A stretch of 64,000 nt of DNA from assembly GCA_037447605.1 (NCBI GenBank), contig CM074811.1, positions 114,797 through 178,796 on the forward strand. Reading direction: 5' to 3'. The notes below the pieces were generated by a model that saw only the letters and a program-made list of their open reading frames with translations, made no database searches and was not told the DNA's origin. Shown here in pieces: positions 11,901 through 22,583 of the stretch. Origin of the DNA: Zygnema circumcarinatum (taxonomy: Eukaryota > Streptophyta > Zygnematophyceae > Zygnematales > Zygnemataceae). The translations under genes were made by a program, and so were the position numbers. Numbering within the stretch: position 1 is the first letter of the stretch; the number at the start of each line of letters is the position of its first letter.

Positions 11901-13207
11901 TCTTTGAGCTCACCCGCGACTACCGCATCATCCTTCCCCTCATGGCTGCTGTGGGCATCTCGGCCTGGGTGGCCTCAGAAGGGTCAAGGAAGCAGCAGCG
12001 CAAGCAACTGCCTGCAAGCCCGCCGCCGTCTGCCAACACCCCTCTTATGCTGGCAGCTGTCGCGCCTTCAGCCGCTCCCCTGTACTCTCCGCCCGCAGCG
12101 TCTCTCGTGGCCCCGGGCAGCGCCGCCCTTTCCCCCGTCCTCAATGGGGCCGCCTTTGGCCGAGGGTTGGAAGACCGTGCGGGGGCGGCGGGTGCAGCTG
12201 CTGAGGAAGGCGAGGCCGCGCCTGCTCTGAAGGTGTTCATGGCAGAGGTGGGCCTGCCGGCTGGGGAGAAGGCAGTGATGGAGGACATGGAGGGGCTGTG
12301 CATGTTGGACGAGAGTCTCTGCCTCGCGGACGCAGAGCTGCTGGAAGCTGCTCTAATGGAGGAGATACCTGTGGGATCCGCGATGAATAGAAGCTTTGCC
12401 GCAGTGCCAACGACGGCCACTGTAAAGGATGCCATGATGGAGATGGCCGGGAAGAGGGAGTGGTGCTGCCTGGTTTTGGGCGAAAACAGCTCCCTTTGCG
12501 GTCTCCTCACGCTGGCAGACGTGCAGCAGGAGGCGCAGCGAAAGGCAGGGAATGCGACAGGCAGTGTAAGCCCAGTAAATTCCTTTTTCATGCAGCTCGC
12601 GGCTCCTTTCTGGAGGAAAGGCGATCAATCCGCGGGTGCAGGGTTTCTAGCCACTGTCCAGACCGGATAGCTTTTCAGTTTCTGTGTCGTGCCTTTTTCT
12701 GCCGCTAGTGGCTCCTCGCCCGACCGTCTCTGGGTGGTGCGTGTACGGGTGCAGGTGCCTTCGCGGCTCGTGATGGCTGTGTGCAAAGCCACAACGGCCA
12801 CGGAGGGCCGAGCCTTCTCCATCGTGACGGTGGAGGAGGCGGCCTCTCTGAAGGCCGCGCAGCGCCTCATGACCCCGCGCGGCCTCCGGCAGCTGCCGGT
12901 GGTGGCGGCGGACGGCGGGGGGGGGCCGCGGCGGGTGGTGGGCCTGCTCGACCGCGACGCCATCAGCCTCGCGTGCAGGTGAGCCGCCGCGCGCTGGGTG
13001 GGGGCGGCTGATAGGCAGTTGTCCTCTGGCATTCCTTTTGGCGGAAGGGGAATTGGTAAATTGGGGTGGGGAACACTGGGAACTCAAGAAGGGGCGGTGG
13101 TTGGGGATTGGGTCTGCAGGGCTGAGGCCACCAAGCGCCTCCTTTCTGTCGGTCCTGCACCCATGCCTACCGCTTCACTGCAAGCTGGCAATGGAGCGGC
13201 GCGTTAA
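8996..13207 (+). CDS. CLC-e: CLC-e type chloride channel/transporter (thylakoid)
   Basis: Seven exons encode about 939 residues: 8996-9709, 9968-10376, 10870-11061, 11260-11726, 11840-12565, 12755-12978, 13120-13207. CLC proteins are dimeric Cl-/anion channels or exchangers; the plastid CLC-e clade acts in thylakoid ion balance. A basic, Ser-rich N-terminus fits a transit peptide. The core carries SLGPEGPSVEVGASIAKG, AAGSAAGISSG, FNAAVAGCFFAVESV, LPLYLLLGVLCGLVSIAL, GSGLVGGVYAPSLFIGAALG and GMAATLAGVCQVPLTAVLLLFELT, all typical of CLC-e. Two cytosolic or stromal CBS domains follow, the first ending CGLLTLADVQ, the second ending VGLLDRDAISLACR. They are separated from the channel by an Ala/Pro-rich linker. 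The last exon is supported by continuation of the conserved C-terminus; without splicing, translation would stop at 12980. An open frame extends upstream of 8996 into promoter-like GC repeats, so the Kozak-like ATG at 8996 was preferred. Confidence 0.94.
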
Positions 13208-14603
13208 CGTTCCATTTGCAGTCAAATTATTTTTCTGAACCGCGTTAAATTTGTTCAGGTTGCTTGTAAAGGTGAGGTCTACCCACTCTCAAAATTGGTG
13301 GAAATTTATGGCTAGATGTGAACCTTTCGTCTAAGGTGGTTGCTTATGTTACAAGTCCTCATAGAAGCATGTCAACGACGCCTTCTGGCTGCATTAATTA
13401 TGTTCTCATTGTTTCGTCTCCTTTGCAAATCGAAGCCCCGTCGGAGAGAATTATTGCACTTGTAGCTCTTAATTATCGTTGATCTGCAAGCCACGTAGCT
13501 TTTGCCCCTCGTTTACGCAAGTTTTGTCGGACCATGTGGCAGGTTTGTCATTTGCAGAAAAAGCATGAATCTCGAAAGCCATCGCAGAGGAGATTGGAAT
13601 GGGGCAGTAGGTGATGGGAAGGACGGACGTAATCAGTTTTAGTTATAGCTGTGCTGCTCTCTTACGTAGACTCTATGGTGATGGGCAAAGCCCGTGGTTG
13701 CTGCCACACTGTATTTAACAAGCGGCCTATCAGATTAGATGTAGCCTTCAGCGAAAGTGCTGTTGCCCTTGTTTGCAATCTGTGTAGATTGTCACATATG
13801 TAATCTCATTCAAGTATTCGATTTTTATTCTTCAAAAAAAGGACAAGGATACTTGAGGCATAGTCGTGTTCTTGCCCCTTGTCGCCGTTGGTTACTCTCC
13901 GCTCCTGACCTGCCTCCGCTGGAACTCAGCTCATGCAGTGGACAGAAATTGCCAAAAATGTCCGAGAACGAAGCCTCAATTAGTCCCAAAGCCCCAAGTG
14001 TTCGGCAATGCCTTCAAGTCTATTCTTCTCGGAGGGTTCCTTTGATGCTCCCCTCCAGCCTTTGGTGTGTTCTCCACAGTGGTTCCGCTAGCTATTCCTA
14101 TTCCAGCCATCCTAGAACCGCCGCACACCGCTGATAATAATGACTTCATTACAAACCTCACTTACAAATAAAGTCTCTTGACTGATTAAATCAAAATTTA
14201 AAAAATACAAGGGACACAGTTGATGACTCCTATGCTACAGGAATATGCTAATGGGAAAATGGGTGTCTGGAAATTATACTTAGAAGCTAAGATAAGCAAG
14301 TGCTAGCCAAAATTGACTGCCTCCATGGATCTCCGAGCCAGGATGAGTGCGCTGCAAGTAGTTTGTACTTGACTCTTCAGTGCTGCCTGTAATCGGAGTT
14401 CGCTGTGAACACAGGTTGACTGCTTAGGTACTGGATCGGGTTCAATGGTTGCTTTCCGCGAAACTCAATGCGAAAAAGTGCAAACGAGCAGGCAGAGGTA
14501 CAGCCACTTTACAATTCGGTTTCGCCAAGCTCTTTCACTACTGAACTCACGGATTATTATCAGAAAAGGAGCTTCGGATTCGGAGCTTCCTGCCATTTCG
14601 GCT
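13208..14603. other. intergenic, convergent 3' flanks
   Basis: This lies between the ends of CLC-e and the CPBP protease gene. It is AT-richer than the genes and holds no frame with recognisable protein similarity and no clear RNA gene. It probably contains both 3' UTRs. Confidence 0.55.
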
Positions 14604-15428
14604 TCACCAGTAGTCTCTTTGGCTTGTAAACATTACCCAGAGCCCAATCAATGCTTTCATGATTGCATGAACTGCAACGGCAGAGAGGAAACTACCTTGC
14701 TCCACTGCCACCAGCTGAAAGAACAAACCAGACAACGCTGCGCTCACACATTCTCCCCCATGCAGCCAGCCATACAGCAGATTTGTTGCAATTGCCCCCT
14801 CCCAACTCCATGTTGAAAAAGGAACGTCCAGGAAGAAACGGTACTTTGATGACCTCCAGGCGACTACAGACCGATAAAGAAGCGAGCGAAACAAAAGTTC
14901 CTCCTCTATTGGAACAGCAGTCACATCGCCAACAAAACGAAGCGTGTCAAACGCAACTCCAAGTACCGCAGAGTTGAAGTCTACCGCTGGACGCCATAGT
15001 GTTCTCATCTTCCCGTTCGCATTCTCTCTCAATATGATCGTTGCCATTGCAGCAAGGAAAGCAGCAAGCACCGTCGTCAGCGACGGCACTGTGAGTGCAG
15101 CGAGGCCCTTCAGCTCCGGCAGAAACGGGCAGGCTAGGGCGAGAAACCCTAGGGTTGCGGAGTAGCGCATGAGCTTGATCCAGTATCGCACGCGGCGCAT
15201 GGGCAGCGAGCGCGTGAGTTCGAAGGAGGAGGTGAGGCGCCCCCCTCCCCCGTCCTTGCGCGGCGCCCTCGCCAGCGCCGTGGCGGCGCGCAGCGTGCCG
15301 TAGTGCAGGCGGTTGGCCAGCGCCACCGCCAAGCCCGCCGGGAAGGCGCGCAGCAGCGCCCCCAGCACCGCCTCCCCTCGCCCCGCCATGGCCACGACCA
15401 TGGCCGCCCCATCCCTCCCTCCCCACAT
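14604..15428 (-). CDS. CPBP-family intramembrane metalloprotease, intronless
   Basis: One open frame of 274 residues without introns. Several hydrophobic segments surround the CPBP (CAAX protease and bacteriocin-processing) signature: EEELLFRS supplies EExxxR, WLHGG the second-motif histidine and AVHAIMK the third. In the family these residues bind a catalytic metal within the membrane. The overall layout recalls the CAAX-prenyl-protease-related subgroup of cyanobacteria and bacteria, but the substrate cannot be predicted. The N-terminus is rich in Ala and Arg and could be a plastid transit peptide. The gene is head to head with the YnfA-like gene, with 214 bp between start codons. Absence of introns, unlike most neighbours, suggests an organellar or bacterial origin (inference). 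Confidence 0.8.
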   Translation of the reverse strand: MWGGRDGAAMVVAMAGRGEAVLGALLRAFPAGLAVALANRLHYGTLRAATALARAPRKDGGGGRLTSSFELTRSLPMRRVRYWIKLMRYSATLGFLALACPFLPELKGLAALTVPSLTTVLAAFLAAMATIILRENANGKMRTLWRPAVDFNSAVLGVAFDTLRFVGDVTAVPIEEELLFRSLLYRSVVAWRSSKYRFFLDVPFSTWSWEGAIATNLLYGWLHGGECVSAALSGLFFQLVAVEQGSFLSAVAVHAIMKALIGLWVMFTSQRDYW

Positions 15429-15642
15429 CGACCGAGGGACATCGTAGCGTATCGGATGGAATTATACAGGAGCCATCAATATATCTCGATACGATATATC
15501 GCAATCCTCGATGGTCTCCAAGCTGCCTCCGGGCGGCGCAGTAACACGCGCCGTGGAACTGTGTGGCCGCGCATGGAGCGGGGCGGGCGCGCGGCCGGGA
15601 GGGCCGCCGCGGGGGGGGGGGGGCGGGGGGGGGCGGGGGCGC

Positions 15643-15999
15643 ATGAAGGGCGAGGGCGCGGCGGCCATAGCCGCGTCTCTGGGCCTCTTCCTGGCGGCGG
15701 GCCTCTGCGAGATAGGCGGCGGCTGGCTGGTGTGGCAGTGGCGCCGCGAGGGCTGGCACTGGGGCTTCTTTCTGCTTGGCGCCGCGCTGCTCGTGGTCTA
15801 CGGCATCGTGCCCACCGTGCAGGCGGAGCAGTTCGGCCGCACCTACGCGGCCTATGGCGGCTTCTTCATCTTCTTAGCCCTGCTCTGGGGCTGGGCGCTG
15901 GACGGGAACCGCCCCGACAAGTGGGACTGGATAGGGGCGTGCGTGGCTGTCGCAGGGGCCTGCCTTATGATGTTTCCGCCGCGGAAGGCGTCCGAGTGA
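15643..15999 (+). CDS. UPF0060 / YnfA-family small membrane protein
   Basis: About 118 residues from the ATG after a poly-G tract; an in-frame upstream ATG at 15511 would add 44 low-complexity Gly/Ala/Arg residues that do not belong to the family. The four-helix UPF0060 fold is evident: LFLAAGLCEIGGGWLVW, a second helix around ALLVVYGIVPT, the family hallmark GRTYAAYGG, and DWIGACVAVAGACLMM at the end. E. coli YnfA (108 residues) has the same CEI, GRVYAAYGG and DWTGA landmarks and has been described as an SMR-related efflux protein. Function in eukaryotes is not established to my knowledge. It is intronless and shares a short divergent promoter with the CPBP protease gene. Confidence 0.9.
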   Translation: MKGEGAAAIAASLGLFLAAGLCEIGGGWLVWQWRREGWHWGFFLLGAALLVVYGIVPTVQAEQFGRTYAAYGGFFIFLALLWGWALDGNRPDKWDWIGACVAVAGACLMMFPPRKASE

Positions 16000-17428
16000 A
16001 AAGAACGGAGATTCTTCTTGGCTGCCCGCGGGGGATTGCTGAATTCTGGTACACTCGTCAACTTTGGCTCTGGATTGAAGGTGCATGGGGGTAGGGTGCA
16101 TGCGGTTGTTACATTCACATAGGGTGTTGAAAGGTTAATTTGGAAAGTTCCTGCTGACGTTCAATGGTTCACGAGGACAAGAGAGTAAGGTTAGTGTTAT
16201 TTAGGTTGCCAATGTTGCTTTCCAGTATGTCAGCTTCAGCATTCGCACCACCTGAGCTAATGATGGTGAGGATGCTTTGTTGCAAGAGCTAATACCTTGT
16301 CTCTTGTCCTCTTTGGACAGGTGAGGAGGCCGTGGGATCTCTCAGGTGCACGGCACTTTTAGTTCTGTTCGGCCGCCTGCAACAAGTAACCATGGCTCGT
16401 TCTTCCTCCCTTCTCGGACACGTCGGGGCGGGAGTGCGACTTGGCGAGAGGCCTGTGCCTCGCAGTAAACTGATAGACAAAGAGCATAAGTTAATTACTA
16501 CATTTTTTCCCGAGGTATGGACAGACAAGCGTTCCTCGCCTTCTGGTACTGTTACCTCGTTAAGGGAGAGAAGTCGAGGACCTTCTCGAAGATCATATGA
16601 GGCATTATATAATCTCCATCGATTTCCTAGTTCGCAACCATCTGGGCTATACAATCATCGTCAGTGCGACATTATTGCTCGAGGTTTGTCAAAGGCCACC
16701 ACTACCATTTCTCTGGCAAATTATGTCTTGTAAAGCCTTCAGTATCACAAGCCCTTTCTTTCTTTCTTACTTACATATATATATACTAAAAATAGATTAG
16801 AGTGACCGACATGAAGGGTGCTGGGGGTTAGTGTGTTCATTGGGCATCAAAGTTCTCTTTGGCGATGCCGTAAATTCAAGTGATGCAGACACCTGGCTGG
16901 CAAGACATTCCGCTATAGGGACTACCGAGTCGTGCTAGCGCGTTAAACGAATTTTCCACCCCCACGCAAGTGGCGCCTGTAGAAATGGTTGTTTAAGATA
17001 CGTTAGAGCTGGCACTCCTTCCCACCAGAGCCAGTATCTGTTGCTTCATGTTACATGTTAGATTTCGTTAGCGAAGGCTCCATACACAGAATTTTTACAA
17101 TTTCACTTAGTAACCTTTCTGTCGTAGCTCATCAATATCCTACTTACGTAAGTCGAACTATTCCCCCTCTTTTCTCTGCCAACAACTGACGATACCTTAT
17201 TAAACAGGCTGTTTTTAGAAAGCACTCGCTCTGAACTTTGTATTCATCGTTCTTGTGTTTGCCATCATTTTTGCTCCCGCATTTTCTGCCTGCCGGCCTC
17301 TCGTTTGGCTACCTTTTCCGGACCTCACTCTCCTTTTTACTGGAAACCTTGAGTCATATTGGATAGCCAAACCTCTTTGTAGGCTCCGTTTCATACGTTT
17401 GGCCCATATAAGACTTTCCGTCGGACAG
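16000..17428. other. flank and probable 5' end of the RimM fusion gene
   Basis: The stretch follows the YnfA-like gene and precedes the first RimM-fusion exon I can define. That exon begins in codon phase 1, so at least one upstream coding exon must exist. A candidate is the open stretch from the ATG at 16392, which encodes a Ser/Arg-rich start, but its donor at 16515 gives the wrong phase. The first exon is therefore unresolved. Nothing else is recognised. Confidence 0.4.
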
Positions 17429-20400
17429 GTGCTGCATCTGGGAGTGCAATTGTAACCTCAGGGAGAGGACCACTGCGTTCATCTGAAGAGGAAGCAGAAA
17501 GCATTGCGCAGCGACAGGAAGAGGAGGATTCTATCGATGACGAGGAGTGGGAAGACGGTGAGGTGGAGGAGTCGGAGGTTGAGGAAGAAGGCGATGAAGG
17601 CCTCAATCTGCAGCTTTCGGATGTTGATGACGAGGAGTTCATAAGGGTTGGTGTCATTTGCGGAACCCATGGATTAGCGGGGGAACTTAAAGTACATTCG
17701 TTAACTGATTTTCCAGAGGAGCGATTCCAGCAGGTGAGCTTCAGGAAACGGCTTTCGTACAGCAAATGCGGTTGCTTTCCGTTGGACTACGTGAGCCGAG
17801 GGGGTATCGAGAGAGTCCTGTGCAACAGCATTAGCATAAAACTAGGTAGGGTATTTAGTAAGCAGGGCTATTCGATTTGGTAAGTCAGGGGCTGCGGCAA
17901 CAGGATGCGCTCCTATGCAGATAACTAGGTGAGGTAGCATGAGATAGTGATATCTTGACACAGAATGATCAACAGGCTTCTGAAGTATATATCTTTAGGC
18001 CAGCAGGGAAATGATGGTATACGTAAAAGGTCCGAGCTTTTTTTTGTAAGGCAGCCATAGCTGCTGCAACCTCATTTTCACGAGAAGGCAGGGAGAGTGC
18101 CCCGGGTCGCTTCTGCAGCTATGAGTGTGACCCCTCGCAAGCTCTCCTACATGACAAAACCCAGAAATGGGCTTAGTATTGGTGAAGAAGGCGTGGAATT
18201 CCTGTGAAGGGATTTCGGGAGTCCTAGATCTTCATCGTATAGCAGAGCCTCCTCAGGAGCATGAGTTGCTGCAGCTGATAGGCAGTCATTGCAGATGACA
18301 GCGATGAGGTCCCTATTGTTTCTGATCCCAGCTGTATGTCAGGTTGAGGCACACTAACATTTGTCTAAGAGACCCTTAAAGAGATATTGGGGCAAACTGT
18401 CAGATGACAGATCCTTAAAGTGATAGTTGGAAATTCTGTTAGATGACAGACAGTAGGGGCGGGACTCTTGGCGTGAGCAACATATCTATTTCTCTTTTGT
18501 TTCGTACTTGCTCTTGCAGCCAGCCCCCGTGTCAGCTTCCGAGGTTGTTAGGCCAAATGTGATCTGCTATGACAAAGTGAAGGGCCATTGTTTTCATACA
18601 TTCTCTTGAGACTGGATCTTCTTTCATTAGCTGTATTCTCCATATTGTGCTTTCTGACGATTTCAGCTATTACTAGCATCGGCACTTGGACTCCCTGTGG
18701 TTAGGGTTTTTGCACGAGTCAGAATGTCCTTCTTGTTGCCCCTTGTCTATTCCCCCCGTCAGCCTTGGCTCTCCCAGACGTCTGCTATGGCTGAGCCCTG
18801 TGGGAGGGGCCCGTGCAGGCGGGGACTCGGTGGCTGCGTCCACCGGGCTTGAAGAAGCAGCCGCTGCGGGAAGTGAGGCTGGCCAATGGCAGACTCGGAC
18901 CCGGCCGGCGCTCTCGCTGGCTTGTGCGCTTCAAAGGCGTGACTACTGTGGAGCAGGTGAAGGGACTCAGCAGTCTTCCTGATTGGCTGCGGCAGTTGGA
19001 GGAAGAGTTGCTCCTTGAAGCCGACTGAGCTGAATACAGACGCTTTCAAAGAAATCAATGCTGCTAGAGGTTGAAGTGGCCTGGAGAACAAGAGCTAGCA
19101 AGGCTTTGCATTGGGAAACTACTACACGATATGTCCTAATATAGTCTAAGCCGTTACACTTTTTTTTTCCGTTGTAACGTTGCTCAGGCCGAGGAGCTGA
19201 TCGGCTCGTCCATTCTAGTACCTATCAGCGAGAAGCCTTCTCTGGAAGAAGGCGAATTCTACACTCGAGATCTTTTGGGTCTCAAAGTGGTTTTAGAGGT
19301 ATGTATGCTTTCCGGTTTTTGACAGAGAGATGCTGCCCATGCAGTTCAAGGAGCTTCTGTCTGGGCTTCTTTTTCAGTTTTCCGATCAGTATTAGAACTT
19401 CTCCCGCTCTGGCATATCTGGCATACCAACTGTGCATTAGATGTCGGAACAGTTACCCCTATCTTCTGTCAGTGTTTGAACATCTTTGCATCTCATGCAA
19501 GTTGATGATGAGTACAGTGACGGCGGGCGGCAGGGGGAGACCATCGGCAGTGTGGAGGAGGTGACTGAGACCGGCGCGAGCGACCTGCTCCGCGTGCTGC
19601 TGCAGGACGGCCGGCGGGTCTGGGTGCCCTTCGTGGAGGCCATCGTGCCCGTGGTTAACCAGGAGGGCGGCTGGCTGGAGATTTGCCCTCCGCCCGGCCT
19701 GCTCGACCTCAACAGCACCTCTGAGGGCCGCGCCAAGAAGGACAAGCGGCAGCAGGTGCGGTGAGTCGGCCGGGGACTGCGCGTTTTGCAGCGGCAGTAG
19801 GCGGTGAAGGGGGTCAGCTCGTGGTTGTCCGGCCGGTTTGGATGTGGTTGAGGTTGCATAGCCAGGCTCAGCCGGAGCAGCGCACAACAAGACGTTTTCG
19901 TGCATCGAAGGGTTAAGCTCCCATGGCACACAACGTGTGACCCAGGCCCAATAGATTGGCTGAGGTCGTTCTCTGGCGAGCCTCAGGGGAGCAGATAGAA
20001 TTGGGACCTTGAGAGCATTGGTAGGCTCGCTATTGAAAGTGTGTCCGTCTGGAGTACGGGCGCAGAGGATGAAAGAATACAGGAAGCGAAGGCACAATCT
20101 GGCGGTTGTTCGAAAGCGGTACGGCGCAGCAGGGCAGGCCCACGCTTTGGAGGGCCTCACTGAGGGCGAGGACGAGCAGCGAGCCGCGCTGCTTGAGCAG
20201 CTGCTGAGGATCGACCTCAGGGACCTGCAGGAGGCGCTGGATAAAGCGCTGGCCTTGGAAGCTGCAGCGAGGTGAGCTTGCTGTTCGGTCTTTCTGCCCT
20301 GATCTGCACAACTACAGGGGCCCTATTGTCCCTGTTTGCAGATTCCATTCACACGATGTCATGCCGTGAAAACCCTACGTCAGCCTCTTCAGAAGATTCT

Positions 20401-22583
20401 AACGCTGGTGCTTAGACTGGCAACCGCTGCTCGTCCTCCGTTAACCCTTCCCCCCTCGGCGTCTACTGCTTGCCAGTAAAGCAGACGCGCTGACAGTCCG
20501 GCCACCGCCAGCCTTCCCAAAGGCCGACTGGAGTTCATCCCACAGCTGGACGCGCGGCGAGAGCGAGAGCGAGGAGGGAGGGCAGACGAGGCGGTGGTGG
20601 ATGGCGGGCCTGCGCCAAGTGGCGGGGGGCCACGTGGCGGTGCTCGCATTGGCGGGGGGGCAGGGCACGCGGCTCGGCCCGCAGGGCCCCCCCGCGAAGG
20701 GCATGGTCGACATCGGGCTGCCGGAGGGGGAGGAGGGGTCGCTGTTCCACCTGCAGGCGGGCCGCCTCATGGCAGTGCAGGCGGAGGCTGCGGAGGTGCC
20801 CGCCGCTCCCTTGTGCATGCTCAGTGTGTTGGGGGGTTGTGGGGAGGCTGCGGAGGAGAGAGAGCTGCATTTCACCTTGCGTGGATAATGCTGTTTATGT
20901 TTTGCTTCGCTCCGGCTGCTGCATTGCAGAGTACTGGCAAAGTGGCTGCAATGTGGGAGGGAAGGGGAGAGGTGAGCGTGCCTGGGCAGCTTAGGAATGG
21001 AATGGGGCTTATGCTGTAGGTGGTTGGCGGAGGCGAGATTCGTATTCCGTGGCTCATTTTGACCAGTGATGCAACCGACGAGGCAACGCAGCAGTTTTTT
21101 GCAGACCATGATTACTTTGGGCTTGAGTCATCGCAGGTGAGTTTGTTGCTCGGTTTTCTCCTTTCCGAATTTCTAAGGTTTTTTGTGTTGCTGATTGTTT
21201 TTGAAACTGTGAAGGAGTTGATTTGTGTGAAGGATGGCTTTTACGTCCGTGTTCGCTCTGCGTGACAGTAGTCCATGCCAGCACGGACAGAGCTGACATT
21301 TTAGTCTGAGCGGGAGAGGGCGGGCAGGTGTGGTTCATCCGGCAGGGCAGCGTTCCCTGTCTGAGTGCGGAGGGCGCCCCCCCCCGCCTGCTGCTGGGCA
21401 GCGCGCACCGCGTGGCGGAGGCGCCGGGGGGCAACGGGGGCCTCTTTGCGGCGCTGGCAGAGGCGGGGGCCGTGGAGAGGCTGCACCGCCTCGGGGTGGA
21501 CCACGTGCAGGTCAGGGGGGGGAGGGGGGAGGGGAGGAGGGAGGGAGGGAGGGAGGGAGGGAGGGACTGGGCTCTTGCGCGTATGGTAGTCCCTCCCAAC
21601 TGCGGAGACAGGGATGTGGGTTTTGGTTCTTATAGTTACGAAGATAGATGATGACTTTCTGTTCGCTGGTCCTTTCGGACACGTCTCGTGATCTCGCTCG
21701 TCATGACAGGATTAGGTCTTGCCATCAGGTGATGGCGGGTAAGTGATGTGGTTGGGAAGCATTTTCTGCAGGTCTATGCTGTGGACAACGCCCTTGTGCG
21801 AGTGGCCGACCCGGTGTTCTTTGGATTCTGTCACGAGCGGAAAGCGGATCTGGGAGTGAAGGTGGTGCAGAAGACTGCTCCGAATGAGGCTGTGGGAGTC
21901 GTGTGCCTGCGCCAAGGCCACGAGAAGAAACTCTCTTCCCGCCCTACAGATAAAGCTTACTCTGTTGGCGAGTATTATAGTGTGATGGAATACAGTGAAG
22001 TTCCTGAATCCCTGAGGTCGGCCAGGGAGAGTACCTCGGATGGGGCTCTCCTGTATAGAGCTGCGCACATTTGCGTAAACTCATTTTCAGTTGGGTTCTT
22101 GAGGGAATTGTGCTCAAACGAGAAGTTCCAGCTACCCTATCATGTCGCCCGCAAGCGGATACCATACGTGCAAAGAAACAGCACAGGGCTGTGGGAGCAG
22201 GTGGAGCCAACAACCCCGAACGGCATTAAGCTTGAACGTTATATATTTGATGCCTTCCAGTACTGCCGTCCAGAGAAGGTGAGTGCAAAAGCACATTCCC
22301 GCTTCGTGCTGGTGCATCTGAGCTCCGACAATTAGTGTATCGACCCTTTGCTTCCGCAGTTGTGTACAAGAAAGGGCGTGTTCTCGAAGCAGCAGCAGAT
22401 GTCTCGCACGAAGTCATATTGACGTGTTTTCTTGCACGAGGGCAGGTGGCCGTTCTGGAGGTGGAGCGCAGTGAGGAGTTTGCCCCTGTGAAGAACTCGG
22501 CGGGGCCCGACGCTGCGGACACTGCGGAGACGGCCCGCGCGCTCGTGCTGGCGCACCGCGCCAAGCTCGCGGGGGGGGGCTGA
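17429..22583 (+). CDS. RimM ribosome-maturation factor fused to UDP-sugar pyrophosphorylase (5' end unresolved)
   Basis: Eleven exons (740 codons including the stop, lacking the 5' exon): 17429-17733, 18819-18956, 19188-19298, 19534-19760, 20068-20271, 20546-20795, 20930-20971, 21020-21136, 21328-21510, 21772-22278, 22446-22583. The first part is RimM, which assists small-subunit rRNA/ribosome assembly: an acidic leader, then [18 protein letters not shown], a WLVRFKGV segment and the PRC barrel from [12 protein letters not shown] to [13 protein letters not shown] basic linker ([10 protein letters not shown]) leads into a complete UDPGP/UAP domain: [10 protein letters not shown] with a following [60 protein letters not shown] and EEFAPVKN. 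Such pyrophosphorylases make UDP-sugars from UTP and sugar-1-phosphate. I recall the same fusion as Arabidopsis At5g46420, so it is a lineage trait rather than an annotation error. The 42-nt seventh exon is the least certain. Plastid targeting is expected but the transit peptide is not located. Confidence 0.91.

Noticed and set aside
11920-12591. 223-codon minus-strand frame opposite CLC-e
   Set aside because: It mirrors the Ala/Pro-rich linker and first CBS domain; the plus-strand frame carries the conserved sequence.
15511-15642. 44-codon N-terminal extension of the YnfA-like protein
   Set aside because: It includes a Gly run encoded by poly-G and has no family similarity; UPF0060 proteins begin at the first helix, matching the ATG at 15643.
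16392-16514. transit-peptide exon of the RimM fusion
   Set aside because: The Ser/Arg-rich start is attractive, but its donor leaves phase 0 whereas the next defined exon needs phase 1; kept only as a candidate.
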